Assembly: GCF_004803465.1 (NCBI RefSeq) | Contig: NZ_SRSF01000012.1 | Location: 1-64,000, forward strand | Direction: 5' to 3' | DNA from: Neolewinella litorea | GTDB lineage: Bacteria > Bacteroidota > Bacteroidia > Chitinophagales > Saprospiraceae | DNA length: 64,000 nucleotides | Shown here: positions 47,541-55,763 of the stretch, in pieces | Numbering within the stretch: position 1 is the first letter of the stretch | Layout of the letters: each line of letters starts with the position of its first letter | Position numbers and translations under genes: made by a program | Notes under the pieces: model-generated | The model's database searches: none | What the model saw: only the letters and a program-made list of their open reading frames with translations | What the model was told of the DNA's origin: nothing

Positions 47541-47999
47541 ATGATTACACTCAAAGCAGGCGACGACGCCCCCCCCTTCACCGCTACCGTACAGGATGGA
47601 TCCCAGGTTTCCCTGAGCGACTACCGGGGCAAGAAGCTGGTGCTGTTCTTCTACCCCAAGGACGATACCCCGGGATGCACGGCCGCGGCCTGCAGCCTCC
47701 GCGACGGCTTCGACGAGCTGCGCGACGCGGGCTATGAGCTGCTCGGCGTAAGCCCCGACCCCACTGAGAAGCACCGCAAATTCATCGACAAGCACGGCCT
47801 ACCCATGCCGCTGATCGCCGACGAAGACCACCGCGTGATGGACGCCTACGGGGTATGGGGGCCCAAGAAATTCATGGGCCGGGAGTACGACGGCGTACAC
47901 CGCACCACCTTCGTGATCGACGCCACGGGCAAGATAGAGCGGGTCATCACCAAGGTGAATACCAAGAACCACGCCGCCCAGCTACTGGAGACGGCGTAA
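47541..47999 (+). CDS. bcp: Thiol peroxidase of the BCP/PrxQ family
   Basis: A 152-residue atypical 2-Cys peroxiredoxin. Peroxidatic C46 and resolving C51 lie in TPGCTAAACSLRD, and the flanking LVLFFYPKDDTPGC, ADEDHRVMDAYGVWG and RTTFVIDATGKI are typical. It reduces hydroperoxides using thioredoxin in the cytosol. An ATG two codons earlier (47535) is an alternative start. Its stop is followed at once by the LysE gene (TAA, then ATG at 48000), so both are co-transcribed. Confidence 0.93.
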   Translation: MITLKAGDDAPPFTATVQDGSQVSLSDYRGKKLVLFFYPKDDTPGCTAAACSLRDGFDELRDAGYELLGVSPDPTEKHRKFIDKHGLPMPLIADEDHRVMDAYGVWGPKKFMGREYDGVHRTTFVIDATGKIERVITKVNTKNHAAQLLETA

Positions 48000-48626
48000 A
48001 TGCTGGGCTATATCTGGGAAGGAATTCGGGCGGGCCTGGTGCTCTCCCTGCTGGTGGGCCCCCTGGTGGTCCTGCTCGTGCAGCTGAGCCTGCGCCGGGG
48101 TACCCTGGCGAGCTTTGCCGCCGCGCTCGGCATCTGGACCAGCGACGTGCTCTACATTTCCGCCTCCCACTTCGGCCTGGAGGGGCTGGAGCGCCTGCTC
48201 GACTATGAGTACCTGAACGAGATCGTGGGTACGGTAGGCTCCATCCTGCTCGTAGGCGTAGGGGTGGTAATGTGGTTCCGCGATCCGCCGAACCTGAAAG
48301 CGAAGAAAATCATGCCGAGCCGCCGCGGCCTGCTCAGCGCCTGGGCACAGGGGTTTGCCGTCAATATGTTCAATCCCTTCACGGCCTTCTTCTGGTCGAC
48401 CTTCGTGGTCACGCAGGTCCACAACCACGACCTTCTGCCGGATCAGGCCCTGGCTGTATACGGCGGTATCCTGGGTACCCTGATCGTGGCCGATTCGGCG
48501 AAGGTGCTGGGGGCCCGTAAGCTGCGCGAGCTGCTGCGTCCGGCCACCATGCTGCGGGCCCAGCGGGCGGGTGCCGTGGCCCTGGGGGTCTTCGGTCTGT
48601 TGTTGGCGGCCCGCGTCTGGCTTTAG
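48000..48626 (+). CDS. LysE/RhtB family amino-acid exporter
   Basis: A 208-residue membrane protein with about six hydrophobic segments. The opening GYIWEGIRAGLVLSLLVGPLVVLLVQLSLRRG resembles LysE transporters (GP-V-L-Q-SL-RG), and FNPFTAFFWSTFVV matches the conserved N-P-x-x-x-x-F-W region. It probably exports amino acids or small metabolites across the inner membrane. The gene begins on the base after the bcp stop, and its 3' end overlaps ruvC by 4 bases in convergent orientation. Confidence 0.85.
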   Translation: MLGYIWEGIRAGLVLSLLVGPLVVLLVQLSLRRGTLASFAAALGIWTSDVLYISASHFGLEGLERLLDYEYLNEIVGTVGSILLVGVGVVMWFRDPPNLKAKKIMPSRRGLLSAWAQGFAVNMFNPFTAFFWSTFVVTQVHNHDLLPDQALAVYGGILGTLIVADSAKVLGARKLRELLRPATMLRAQRAGAVALGVFGLLLAARVWL

Positions 48627-49201
48627 CGGACGCGGTCGGCGTTGGCCTTGAGGAAGCCTTCCCACCCCGAGAAACTCTTCTTGCCCGGCAGGGCGCTGCG
48701 GTTCTGGTAGAAATGACACATGGCGGCGCCGAGGGCGTCGGTGGCATCGGCCAGGTAGCGGCTGCCGTCGAGGGCGAATTCGTTTTCCAGCATGGCGGCC
48801 ACCTGTTCCTTGCTTGCGTTGCCGTTGCCGGTGATGCTCTGCTTGATCTTGCGCGGGGCGTATTCGGTCACCGTAAGCCCTTCCCCAATGGCGGCGGCCA
48901 TGCACACACCCTGGGCGCGGCCCAGCTTGAGCATCGACTGCGGGTTCTTGCCGAAGAAGGGGGCCTCGATGGCCATGATGGTGGGCTGGTGCTCGCGAAT
49001 CACCTGGGTGAGGCGGCGATGGATCAACTCCAGCCGGCGGGAGTGATCCTTGAGCTGGGCCAGCTTCAGTACGCCGAGTTCGACGATGCGCCGGCTGCGC
49101 GGGTGCACCTCGACCACCGCAAACCCCAGGACCACGGTGCCGGGGTCGATACCGATGATGCGGTAAACGGCCGGTTCAGCAGTGGGGGTTGAGGCGGGCA
49201 A
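48623..49201 (-). CDS. ruvC: Crossover junction endodeoxyribonuclease RuvC
   Basis: A 192-residue Holliday-junction resolvase. Acidic catalytic set: D19 (IIGIDPG), E79 (AIEAPFF), D152 and D155 (ADATDALGAAMCH), with E. coli-like spacing. Conserved YAPRKIKQSITGNGNASKEQV lies between. It resolves Holliday junctions with the RuvAB motor during recombinational repair; ruvA and ruvB are not adjacent. About 10 N-terminal residues before the core may not be translated; the ATG at 49201 is used. Leftward, convergent with lysE. Confidence 0.95.
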   Translation of the reverse strand: MPASTPTAEPAVYRIIGIDPGTVVLGFAVVEVHPRSRRIVELGVLKLAQLKDHSRRLELIHRRLTQVIREHQPTIMAIEAPFFGKNPQSMLKLGRAQGVCMAAAIGEGLTVTEYAPRKIKQSITGNGNASKEQVAAMLENEFALDGSRYLADATDALGAAMCHFYQNRSALPGKKSFSGWEGFLKANADRVR

Positions 49202-49400
49202 GGGCTAACAATTGAGTGAGTAAATACGAAAAGGGGCAACCTGCCGCGGGAGGTCCGCGCAACAATTAAGGTAGTGCAAGGTAGGCGGAAAAGGTTGAGT
49301 CCAACAAATTTTTTGTTATCCGGCGGACTGAAACGTTTTGGAGGACCGCCCCCGGAGCCCGCCCGGAAACGGCCCGCGACGGCGTACTTTGGCGGCGCCC

Positions 49401-50378
49401 ATGCCTTATCATGCCCTCTTTTCGGCCTTGTCTCCCTACCGCAAAACGCTGCTGCGCGTGCTGGCGGCCGGGGTGGTACTGGTCTTCGTGTACCAGTTCG
49501 TGGGCCTGAGCCAACGGATCGACTGGCGGCAGTTCGCCGCCTCCCTGGCGCGGCCGGGTAACGGGTGGAAATTGGCACTGGTATTGCTGCTCATGCCACT
49601 CAACTGGGCGCTGGAGGCCAGGAAGTGGCATTTGCTGCTCGATGCCTTCGTGCGCTGGCCCTTCCGGCGGGTCTGGCGGGCCACCCTGGCGGGAGTAAGC
49701 CTCAGCGCCGCCACCCCCAACCGCATCGGTGAGATCGGGGGCCGCCTGCTCGTGGCCGAGCGCGGGGAGTGGACCGCCGTGACGGCCGCCTCATTGCTCG
49801 GCAGCCTGTGCCAGTGGGTGGCTTTCCTGCTGCTGGCCTGGCCCGCGCTGGTGTATACCCTGGCGGCCCTGCCCGGGGTGCTCGACGGCATCCCGCTGTG
49901 GATACTGTTGCCGGCGGGGCCGTTGCTGCTGTTGATCGTCTACGTTGGTGGTAAACCCCTAATTCGGTGGTTGCTGGACGTAGTCGAACGGCAGTTTGGT
50001 CGGGACATGGACGTACTGCGCGCGGCCCTCCCAAACGTTACCCTTTCGTTACTGTTGCGGAGCAGCGTATACGCCAGCGTGCGTTTTGTTGTTTACTGTA
50101 CGCAACTGTACCTGTTGCTGTGGTTTTTCGGCTTGCCTCTCCCCTTTATTTCGGGGCTGGCCGGGATCGCGGCCATTTATCTGGTGCAGGCGGGACTGCC
50201 CCTGCCCCCGGGGCTAAACCTGGTAACGCGCACCGAACTCGGCCTGCTGCTGTGGTCGGTGGACGCGGAGGGGGCTGTGGCGGTACTGGCAGCATATACC
50301 GCCCTGTTCGGCGTTAATGTATTGCTGCCCGCGCTGCCCGGGTACTGGCTTATCGTCAGAAAAACAAAAATTGCATGA
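49401..50378 (+). CDS. Flippase-like (LPG synthase transmembrane type) membrane protein
   Basis: A 325-residue polytopic protein with 7 to 8 hydrophobic segments, of the UPF0104/lysylphosphatidylglycerol-synthase TM family. Family features are NWALEARKWHLLL, the FRRVWRATLAGVSLSAATPNRIGEIGGRLLV region with polar residues in membrane, and GLPLPPGLNLVTRTELGLLLW. It is thought to flip or modify lipids. The ATG at 49401 is preferred over the longer frame from 49338; a TACTTTG word 12 bases upstream resembles a promoter box. Its stop overlaps the DUF3108 start (ATGA). Confidence 0.8.
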   Translation: MPYHALFSALSPYRKTLLRVLAAGVVLVFVYQFVGLSQRIDWRQFAASLARPGNGWKLALVLLLMPLNWALEARKWHLLLDAFVRWPFRRVWRATLAGVSLSAATPNRIGEIGGRLLVAERGEWTAVTAASLLGSLCQWVAFLLLAWPALVYTLAALPGVLDGIPLWILLPAGPLLLLIVYVGGKPLIRWLLDVVERQFGRDMDVLRAALPNVTLSLLLRSSVYASVRFVVYCTQLYLLLWFFGLPLPFISGLAGIAAIYLVQAGLPLPPGLNLVTRTELGLLLWSVDAEGAVAVLAAYTALFGVNVLLPALPGYWLIVRKTKIA

Positions 50379-51250
50379 ACCCCCTTGGTCTCAAGTACCT
50401 GCTGTTGCTGCTGCTGGCTCTGCCCGTGACCGGGAGCCAGAAGACCTGGCCCGATGGTACCCCGCCGGCACCCGCGCTCCGCGCCCAGAACGGGGGAAAC
50501 ACGGACGTATGCGGGATCGACAACACCACCTTCCGCGCCGGGGAACAGATCGTGTACAAGCTCTACTACAACTGGAACTTCGTGTGGCTGCCCGCCGGGG
50601 AAGTAACCTTCAACGTGCACGACCTCGAAAACCAGTACCGCATCACCGTGCGCGGCCGTACCTACCCGAGCTACGAGTGGTTCTACAAGGTCACCGATAA
50701 CTACACCAGCTACCTGGACAAGGAAACCCTGCTGCCCAAGATCCACATCAAGGACATCCAGGAAGGGGGCTACCAGCGCTACGACCGCACTACCTTCTAC
50801 CAGGACGAACAGCGCATCGTGAGCCACCGCGGCAAGACCCGAAAGGACACCAAGCCGAAGTACATGGACGTGGACCCCTGCATGCACGACCTGATCTCCA
50901 TCATCTACTTCGCCCGCAACCTCGACTACGCCTCCCTGCGCCCGAAACAGGAGATCCCGATCAAGATCCTCATGGACCAGGAGATGCATCCGCTCAAGAT
51001 CCGCTACCTGGGCCCGGAGGAGGACGTGAAAGTGAAGGGCAGCGGCCGGTTCAACACCCTGCGCTTCAGTCCGCAACTCATTACCGGCGAACTGTTCAAG
51101 GAGGGAGACGAGATGAAAATCTACGTGAGTAACGACCGCAACAAGATCCCCGTATTGATCGAATCGCCCGTCACGGTGGGCAGCGTCAAGGCCGTCCTCA
51201 AATCCTACAAAGGGCTGCGCTACCCCCTCGAAGCCAAGATCGGGGACTAG
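50375..51250 (+). CDS. DUF3108 domain protein
   Basis: A 291-residue protein with a hydrophobic N-terminus (KYLLLLLLALPVTG), probably a signal peptide. The DUF3108 core is seen in FRAGEQIVYKLYYNWNFVWLPAGEVTF, the YRITVRGRTYPSYEWFYKVTDNYTSYLDKETLLP stretch, and DLISIIYFARNLDYASLRPKQEIPIKILMD. Such proteins are periplasmic, beta-rich and of unknown function. The start ATG overlaps the previous stop by the ATGA sequence, indicating translational coupling to the flippase-like gene. Confidence 0.85.
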   Translation: MNPLGLKYLLLLLLALPVTGSQKTWPDGTPPAPALRAQNGGNTDVCGIDNTTFRAGEQIVYKLYYNWNFVWLPAGEVTFNVHDLENQYRITVRGRTYPSYEWFYKVTDNYTSYLDKETLLPKIHIKDIQEGGYQRYDRTTFYQDEQRIVSHRGKTRKDTKPKYMDVDPCMHDLISIIYFARNLDYASLRPKQEIPIKILMDQEMHPLKIRYLGPEEDVKVKGSGRFNTLRFSPQLITGELFKEGDEMKIYVSNDRNKIPVLIESPVTVGSVKAVLKSYKGLRYPLEAKIGD

Positions 51251-51406
51251 CAACTCTTAAGTGCTTTTCGGCCGGCCAACAGCCTTTTCGGCCTGAGCCG
51301 TGTTGGTAAAAGTAGCTCGACGGCGCTGTGGGGCCCGGCCCGCCGCGACTTGCTCAACTTAGTTGTCTCATTTTCAACCGGAACGGCAAAATCATAACCC
51401 GCCCAG

Positions 51407-52036
51407 ATGAACCGTATTCTCCTTACCGTGCTCGTGGTAGTCCTCTCGTTCCTGCTCGGCGTGGCGGCCCTGTCTCTGTGGAACAGCCACCGCGAGGAGC
51501 AGCGCGTGCACGAGGAGGCCACCATTTTGTTGGAGCGGGTGCGCAACGTGATGAAGCTGGTCACGGTGGAGGGCGACGTCAGTGAGATCTTTCACGCGAC
51601 CTCCTCGCGCACAGTGACGCTGTACCTGCCCCTGCCCTCGCAATTCTCGTTTGACAAGAAGGCCACCGTGGAGGTGCGCGGCACCGTACTGGTGGGCTAC
51701 GACCTGGAGCAGCTAGATATTTCCCTGGACCCCGACCGCCGGGTCATGACGATCCGCAACCTGCCGGAGCCGGAAATTCTGGCCATCGACCACGAGATGA
51801 TTTACCGCAATCTCGACGAGAGCTGGTTCAACACCTTCAGCGCCGAAGACTACAGCCGCCTGAACCGGCGGGCCAAGGAACGACTGCACGATGCGGCCCT
51901 GGAGAGCGAACTGATGGCGCGTGCGCGGGAGCAGGGCAACGCCGTAATCGACGGCATCGGGTACCTGGCCGGCAGCGCGGGGTATGAATTGGTGGTGGAG
52001 GGCTCGGATCTGCCCGCTCCGGTGGTGCGGGATTAG
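51407..52036 (+). CDS. DUF4230 domain protein
   Basis: A 209-residue protein with one N-terminal membrane segment (LLTVLVVVLSFLLGVAALSLW). The periplasmic body resembles DUF4230: the central VTVEGDVSEIFHATSSRTVTLYLP segment, ATVEVRGTVLVGYDLEQLDISLDPDRRVMTIRNLPEPEILAID, and a helical tail RRAKERLHDAAL. Function unknown. A 156-base gap separates it from the DUF3108 gene, without recognised features apart from a G/C-rich stretch. It is convergent with the plug lipoprotein gene. Confidence 0.85.
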   Translation: MNRILLTVLVVVLSFLLGVAALSLWNSHREEQRVHEEATILLERVRNVMKLVTVEGDVSEIFHATSSRTVTLYLPLPSQFSFDKKATVEVRGTVLVGYDLEQLDISLDPDRRVMTIRNLPEPEILAIDHEMIYRNLDESWFNTFSAEDYSRLNRRAKERLHDAALESELMARAREQGNAVIDGIGYLAGSAGYELVVEGSDLPAPVVRD

Positions 52037-52048
52037 CCGTGATCGATA

Positions 52049-52483
52049 CTACTTCTTCAGGCGAATCTCGATAACCCCATTGGCGCCTTGCATGCCGTAG
52101 CGGTTGGTATCGCTGACGTTCTTCAGTACTGTCACGCGGGCGATCTCGTTGATATCGATGGCATTGTAGACCGAGGCGAAGTTGTTGCCGAGAACGGTGC
52201 CGTTGACGACGAAGAGCGGGGTGGAATCGGAATTGAAGTTGACGTCGCCCCGGATGCGTACCGTCGCCTCGGGACCGCTGCCGCGGACGCTCACGCCGGC
52301 CACTTTGCGCAGGTAAGACGACAGGTCGTTGCCGGTGGAGGCGGCATCCACTTCGACGGAATTGCTACCCCGTGAATTGTCGATGGCGCGTTGGGCGGTC
52401 TCCGAATCGGTAGCCCCCCGCGGAGTGCCGCAGGAAAGGGTACCTAAGGCTAAAACGAGCAGGAGAGCTGACAGGCGAAGCAT
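52049..52483 (-). CDS. Stand-alone TonB-dependent receptor plug lipoprotein
   Basis: A 144-residue protein: lipobox GTLSC18, a short polar linker, then a complete plug domain (LRKVAGVSVRGSGPEATVRIRGDVNFNSDSTPLFVVNGTVLG... and ARVTVLKNVSDTNRYGMQGANGVIEIRLKK). It has the N-terminal plug fold of SusC-like receptors without barrel. It would be attached to a membrane by lipid on the periplasmic or outer face. The role is unclear; such proteins are found across Bacteroidota. Leftward; its start lies about 105 bases from thrS, divergently. Confidence 0.8.
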   Translation of the reverse strand: MLRLSALLLVLALGTLSCGTPRGATDSETAQRAIDNSRGSNSVEVDAASTGNDLSSYLRKVAGVSVRGSGPEATVRIRGDVNFNSDSTPLFVVNGTVLGNNFASVYNAIDINEIARVTVLKNVSDTNRYGMQGANGVIEIRLKK

Positions 52484-52533
52484 GGGTAAAGAGTTACAGA
52501 GGCGAAAGACCTTAAAGATACCTACTTACTAAT

Positions 52534-52541
52534 TAGCTTTG
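52534..52541 (+). promoter_or_regulatory. Candidate -7 promoter element for thrS
   Basis: TAGCTTTG matches TAnnTTTG, 47 bases before the thrS ATG. No TTG at standard spacing was seen. Confidence 0.5.
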
Positions 52542-52588
52542 CGGCCCCGTTCACCCTTCGTCCGTAAGAAGGCCAAAATCCTACCCCG

Positions 52589-54511
52589 ATGATCGACATC
52601 ACCCTCCCCGACGGCAGCGTGCGCCAGTACGAAGCCGGCGTCACCTCCCTGGACATCGCCCAGAGCATCAGCGCCGGGCTGGCCCGCAACGTGCTCAGCG
52701 CACGCGTAAACGGCATCATCATCGATGCCAACCGACCCATCGAGGAAGACGCTAGCGTGGAACTTCTGACCTGGAACGACCAGGGCGGCAAGGAGACTTT
52801 CTGGCACTCCACGGCCCACCTGATGGCCGAGGCCCTGGAAGAACTTTATCCCGGCGTGAAACTGGGCATCGGGCCCGCCGTTGAGAACGGCTTCTACTAC
52901 GACGTGGATACCGGCGACGACCGCACGATCAGCTCCGAAGACCTGCCCCGCATCGAGGAAAAGATGCTCGAACTGGCCCGGCGCAAGGTGGAATACATCC
53001 GCCGGCCCGTCAGCAAATCTGAGGCCGTGACCTATTTCACCGAGAAGGAAGACCCCTACAAGCTGGAGCTCCTCGACCGACTGGAAGACGGCAGCATCAC
53101 CTTCTACACCCAGGGCAACTTCACCGACCTCTGCCGTGGGCCGCACATCGGCAACTCCGGCGCCATCAAGGCCGTCAAGCTGATGAAGGTGGCCGGCGCC
53201 TACTGGCTCGGCGACGAAAAGCGCAAGCAGCTCACCCGCATCTACGGCATCTCCTTCCCCAAGGCCAAGGAACTCAAGGAATACCTGGACCTGCTCGAGG
53301 AAGCTAAGAAGCGCGACCACCGCAAGCTCGGCCAGGAGCTCGAGCTCTTCATGTTCAGCGAAAAGGTAGGCGCGGGCCTGCCCATGTGGCTACCCAAGGG
53401 TACCCAGCTGCGGGAGCGCCTGATCAATTACCTCAAGGACCGGCAGGAGAACGCCGGCTACCAGCAGGTGACCACGCCCCACATCGGCAAGAAAGACCTC
53501 TACGTGACCAGCGGCCACTGGGAGAAGTACGGGGCCGACAGCTTCCAGCCCATCAAGACCCCGCGGGAGGGCGAGGAGTTCATGCTCAAGCCCATGAACT
53601 GTCCGCACCACTGCGAGATGTACAAGTTCCGCCCCCGCAGCTACCGCGAACTGCCCCTCCGCCTGGCGGAGTTCGGGACCGTCTACCGCTACGAGCAGAC
53701 GGGCGAACTGCACGGGCTCAGCCGCGTGCGCGGCTTCACCCAAGACGACGCCCACATCTTCTGCATGCCCGACCAGGTGAAGGGCGAGTTCCTGGCCGTC
53801 GTGGACATCGTTAAGGAGGTACTCGGCATGATCGGCTTCGACGACGTCACCGCCCAGATCTCCCTGCGCGACCCCGCCACCCCCGAGAAGTATATCGGCT
53901 CGGAAAAGAACTGGGCCTCGGCCGAGCAGGCCATCATTGACGCCTGCGCCGAGATCGATATGAAGACCGTCACCGCCTACGGCGAGGCGGCCTTCTACGG
54001 TCCGAAACTCGACTTCATGGTGCGCGACGCCCTCGGCCGGCAGTGGCAGCTGGGTACCGTACAGGTGGACTACAACCTGCCCGACCGCTTCGAACTGGAG
54101 TACATCGGTGCCGACAACCAGCCGCACCGGCCGGTGATGATCCACCGGGCCCCCTTCGGCTCACTGGAACGCTTCACCTCCATCCTGATCGAGCATACCG
54201 GCGGCAAATTCCCCCTCTGGCTCACGCCGGAGCAGCTGACCATCCTGCCCATCAGTGAGAAATTCAACGACTACAGCCGGGAGGTTCTCGCCGAACTGGC
54301 GCGCCACGACATCCGCGGCTCGGTCGACGACCGCAACGAAACCATCGGCCGCAAGATCCGCGATACCGAACTCAAACGCATACCCTTTATGCTCATCGTG
54401 GGCGAAAAGGAAGTGGAGAACGGACAGGTAGCCGTGCGCGTGCAGGGCGAAGGCGACCGGGGAGCTATGACGGTGGAGGAATTTGTGGAGTTTTTCCGGA
54501 CGCAGCTTTAG
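52589..54511 (+). CDS. thrS: Threonyl-tRNA synthetase
   Basis: A 640-residue class II synthetase. N-terminal TGS domain ([28 protein letters not shown]), editing domain with [10 protein letters not shown] and [10 protein letters not shown], catalytic core with motif 2 [23 protein letters not shown] and zinc cysteine in [10 protein letters not shown]. The C-terminal anticodon-binding domain starts about residue 540 ([10 protein letters not shown]...). Length is standard. It charges tRNAThr and proofreads Ser. Monocistronic, with a promoter word at 52534. Confidence 0.97.
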   Translation: MIDITLPDGSVRQYEAGVTSLDIAQSISAGLARNVLSARVNGIIIDANRPIEEDASVELLTWNDQGGKETFWHSTAHLMAEALEELYPGVKLGIGPAVENGFYYDVDTGDDRTISSEDLPRIEEKMLELARRKVEYIRRPVSKSEAVTYFTEKEDPYKLELLDRLEDGSITFYTQGNFTDLCRGPHIGNSGAIKAVKLMKVAGAYWLGDEKRKQLTRIYGISFPKAKELKEYLDLLEEAKKRDHRKLGQELELFMFSEKVGAGLPMWLPKGTQLRERLINYLKDRQENAGYQQVTTPHIGKKDLYVTSGHWEKYGADSFQPIKTPREGEEFMLKPMNCPHHCEMYKFRPRSYRELPLRLAEFGTVYRYEQTGELHGLSRVRGFTQDDAHIFCMPDQVKGEFLAVVDIVKEVLGMIGFDDVTAQISLRDPATPEKYIGSEKNWASAEQAIIDACAEIDMKTVTAYGEAAFYGPKLDFMVRDALGRQWQLGTVQVDYNLPDRFELEYIGADNQPHRPVMIHRAPFGSLERFTSILIEHTGGKFPLWLTPEQLTILPISEKFNDYSREVLAELARHDIRGSVDDRNETIGRKIRDTELKRIPFMLIVGEKEVENGQVAVRVQGEGDRGAMTVEEFVEFFRTQL

Positions 54512-54512
54512 G

Positions 54513-54775
54513 GTTCGCGAGCTTTGGTGGTTCGTGAGCTCTGCTCGCGGTCAATGCGCATATTCCGCGAGGCCCATTCCTCACTGCGTTCGGAATTGAC
54601 CCCGCTGTTTGAAGCCGTCCCTTCCAGGGCCGGGCGTGGTTTGTTCGCGAGGTTTGGTGGTTCGTGAGCTCTGCTCGCGCCCAATGCGCATATTCCGCGA
54701 GGCCCATTCCTCACTGCGTTCGGAATTGACCCCGCTAGATGAAAGCCGTCCCTTCCAGGGCCGGGCGTGGGTGAT
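54513..54775. repeat. Dispersed intergenic repeat, two tandem ~130-bp copies
   Basis: Copies start at 54513 and 54643. Each has GTTCGCGAGSTTTGGTGG, TGAGCTCTGCTCGCG, CGCGAGGCCCATTCCTCACTG, TTCGGAATTGACCCCGCT, and a CCCTTCCAGGGCCGGGC end. The later parts match the family at 8539-8760. Reverse-strand open frames here are repeat read-through, not genes. Confidence 0.85.
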
Positions 54776-54798
54776 TCGCAAGCTTAGCTCGCGAGCCA

Positions 54799-55203
54799 TC
54801 ACCGCCCCTCAAAGACGCGCCGTTTGCCGTAATAATTATAGAAGAAGACCACCCCGGTGGCCACGCCCTTGATAAGCCACTCGCGGTCGCCGAGTAGCGG
54901 GAAGTAGTGCAGGCCGAATACAAGGGCGGCATCGAGCAGCAGTCCGCCCACGCTCACCAGCATGCTCAGGGCGAAAGCCGAGCGCAGCGACCGCCGCAAT
55001 TCAAAAACGAAGTAGCGCTGGAGAAAGAAGTTGAGCACCACGCTGCTGGAGTAGGCGATCAAAGTGGCGGGGACGGGGGGCAGGTACCGGTCGACGAGCA
55101 GCAGGTAGAGTCCGTAATTGATGGCCGTGGCCACCAGTCCGGTGATCGCAAAGGGGAGCTTTTTCCAGCCGAAGCGCCAGATTTTGCGGACGTGCGGTTT
55201 CAT
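54799..55203 (-). CDS. GtrA family membrane protein
   Basis: A 134-residue protein with four hydrophobic segments (FAITGLVATAINYGLYLLLVD; ATLIAYSSSVVLNFFLQRYFVF; SMLVSVGGLLLDAALVFGL; KGVATGVVFFYNYYGKRRVF), matching GtrA, which helps transfer lipid-linked sugars in cell-surface glycosylation. Inner-membrane; partner glycosyltransferase not in the window. Its start ATG overlaps the stop of the nucleotidase gene (ATGA), so the two are translated in sequence on the minus strand. Confidence 0.9.
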   Translation of the reverse strand: MKPHVRKIWRFGWKKLPFAITGLVATAINYGLYLLLVDRYLPPVPATLIAYSSSVVLNFFLQRYFVFELRRSLRSAFALSMLVSVGGLLLDAALVFGLHYFPLLGDREWLIKGVATGVVFFYNYYGKRRVFEGR

Positions 55204-55748
55204 CCTTCCCGGGCGATCTCGGCGCGGCGCAGGTTCCGGAAGTAATCCCGGATTTCGATCCAGTTGTCGAAGCGGGGGTAGCCCCCGTCGTCCAGGGCGT
55301 TGTGGCTGGCGGTGAAGAGCAGTCCCTGCCCGTTGAAGGTATCCAGGTTACTCACCTTGTCGTCGATCATGTAGTCGCCGTGCACGATGCTCTTGTTGCC
55401 GCAGAATACGATCCGCTTCCAGTGGATGAAGGGCATGTGCTCCTCCAGCCATTCCCACTTGTCGGTGAAACAGTTCTTGAACTCCGTGGCGGCCGTGACC
55501 ACGTACACCTCGTAATTTTCGTATAGCTCGCTTACCACCTCCCGGGCGTCTTTCATCACGGGCAGATGCCGGAAGAAACCCGGTTTGTGGAGTTCATCCC
55601 GCATGGCTTCGATGCCGGGCAGCTCGTAGATCTTCTTCCCGTAGTATTCCTGGGGATCGACTTTGCGGCCGTACTGTTTTTCAAAGAGACGATGGTACTC
55701 CTGGTAGTTGTCTACCATCACCTCGTCCATGTCGATGCAAATGCGCAT
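55200..55748 (-). CDS. 5'(3')-deoxyribonucleotidase (NT5C type, HAD superfamily)
   Basis: A 182-residue HAD phosphatase. D6 and D8 in ICIDMDEVMVDNY are the nucleophile and acid. VYVVTAATEFKNC supplies motif II, KRIVFCGNKSIVHG the lysine, and DYMIDDKVSNLDTF motif IV. It matches the NT5C family that dephosphorylates deoxyribonucleotides. Cytosolic. Its stop overlaps the GtrA start. It is 15 bases downstream of the RND permease stop, and same-strand, so it may be part of that operon. Confidence 0.85.
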   Translation of the reverse strand: MRICIDMDEVMVDNYQEYHRLFEKQYGRKVDPQEYYGKKIYELPGIEAMRDELHKPGFFRHLPVMKDAREVVSELYENYEVYVVTAATEFKNCFTDKWEWLEEHMPFIHWKRIVFCGNKSIVHGDYMIDDKVSNLDTFNGQGLLFTASHNALDDGGYPRFDNWIEIRDYFRNLRRAEIAREG

Positions 55749-55763
55749 TAAAATTTCCTTTTG

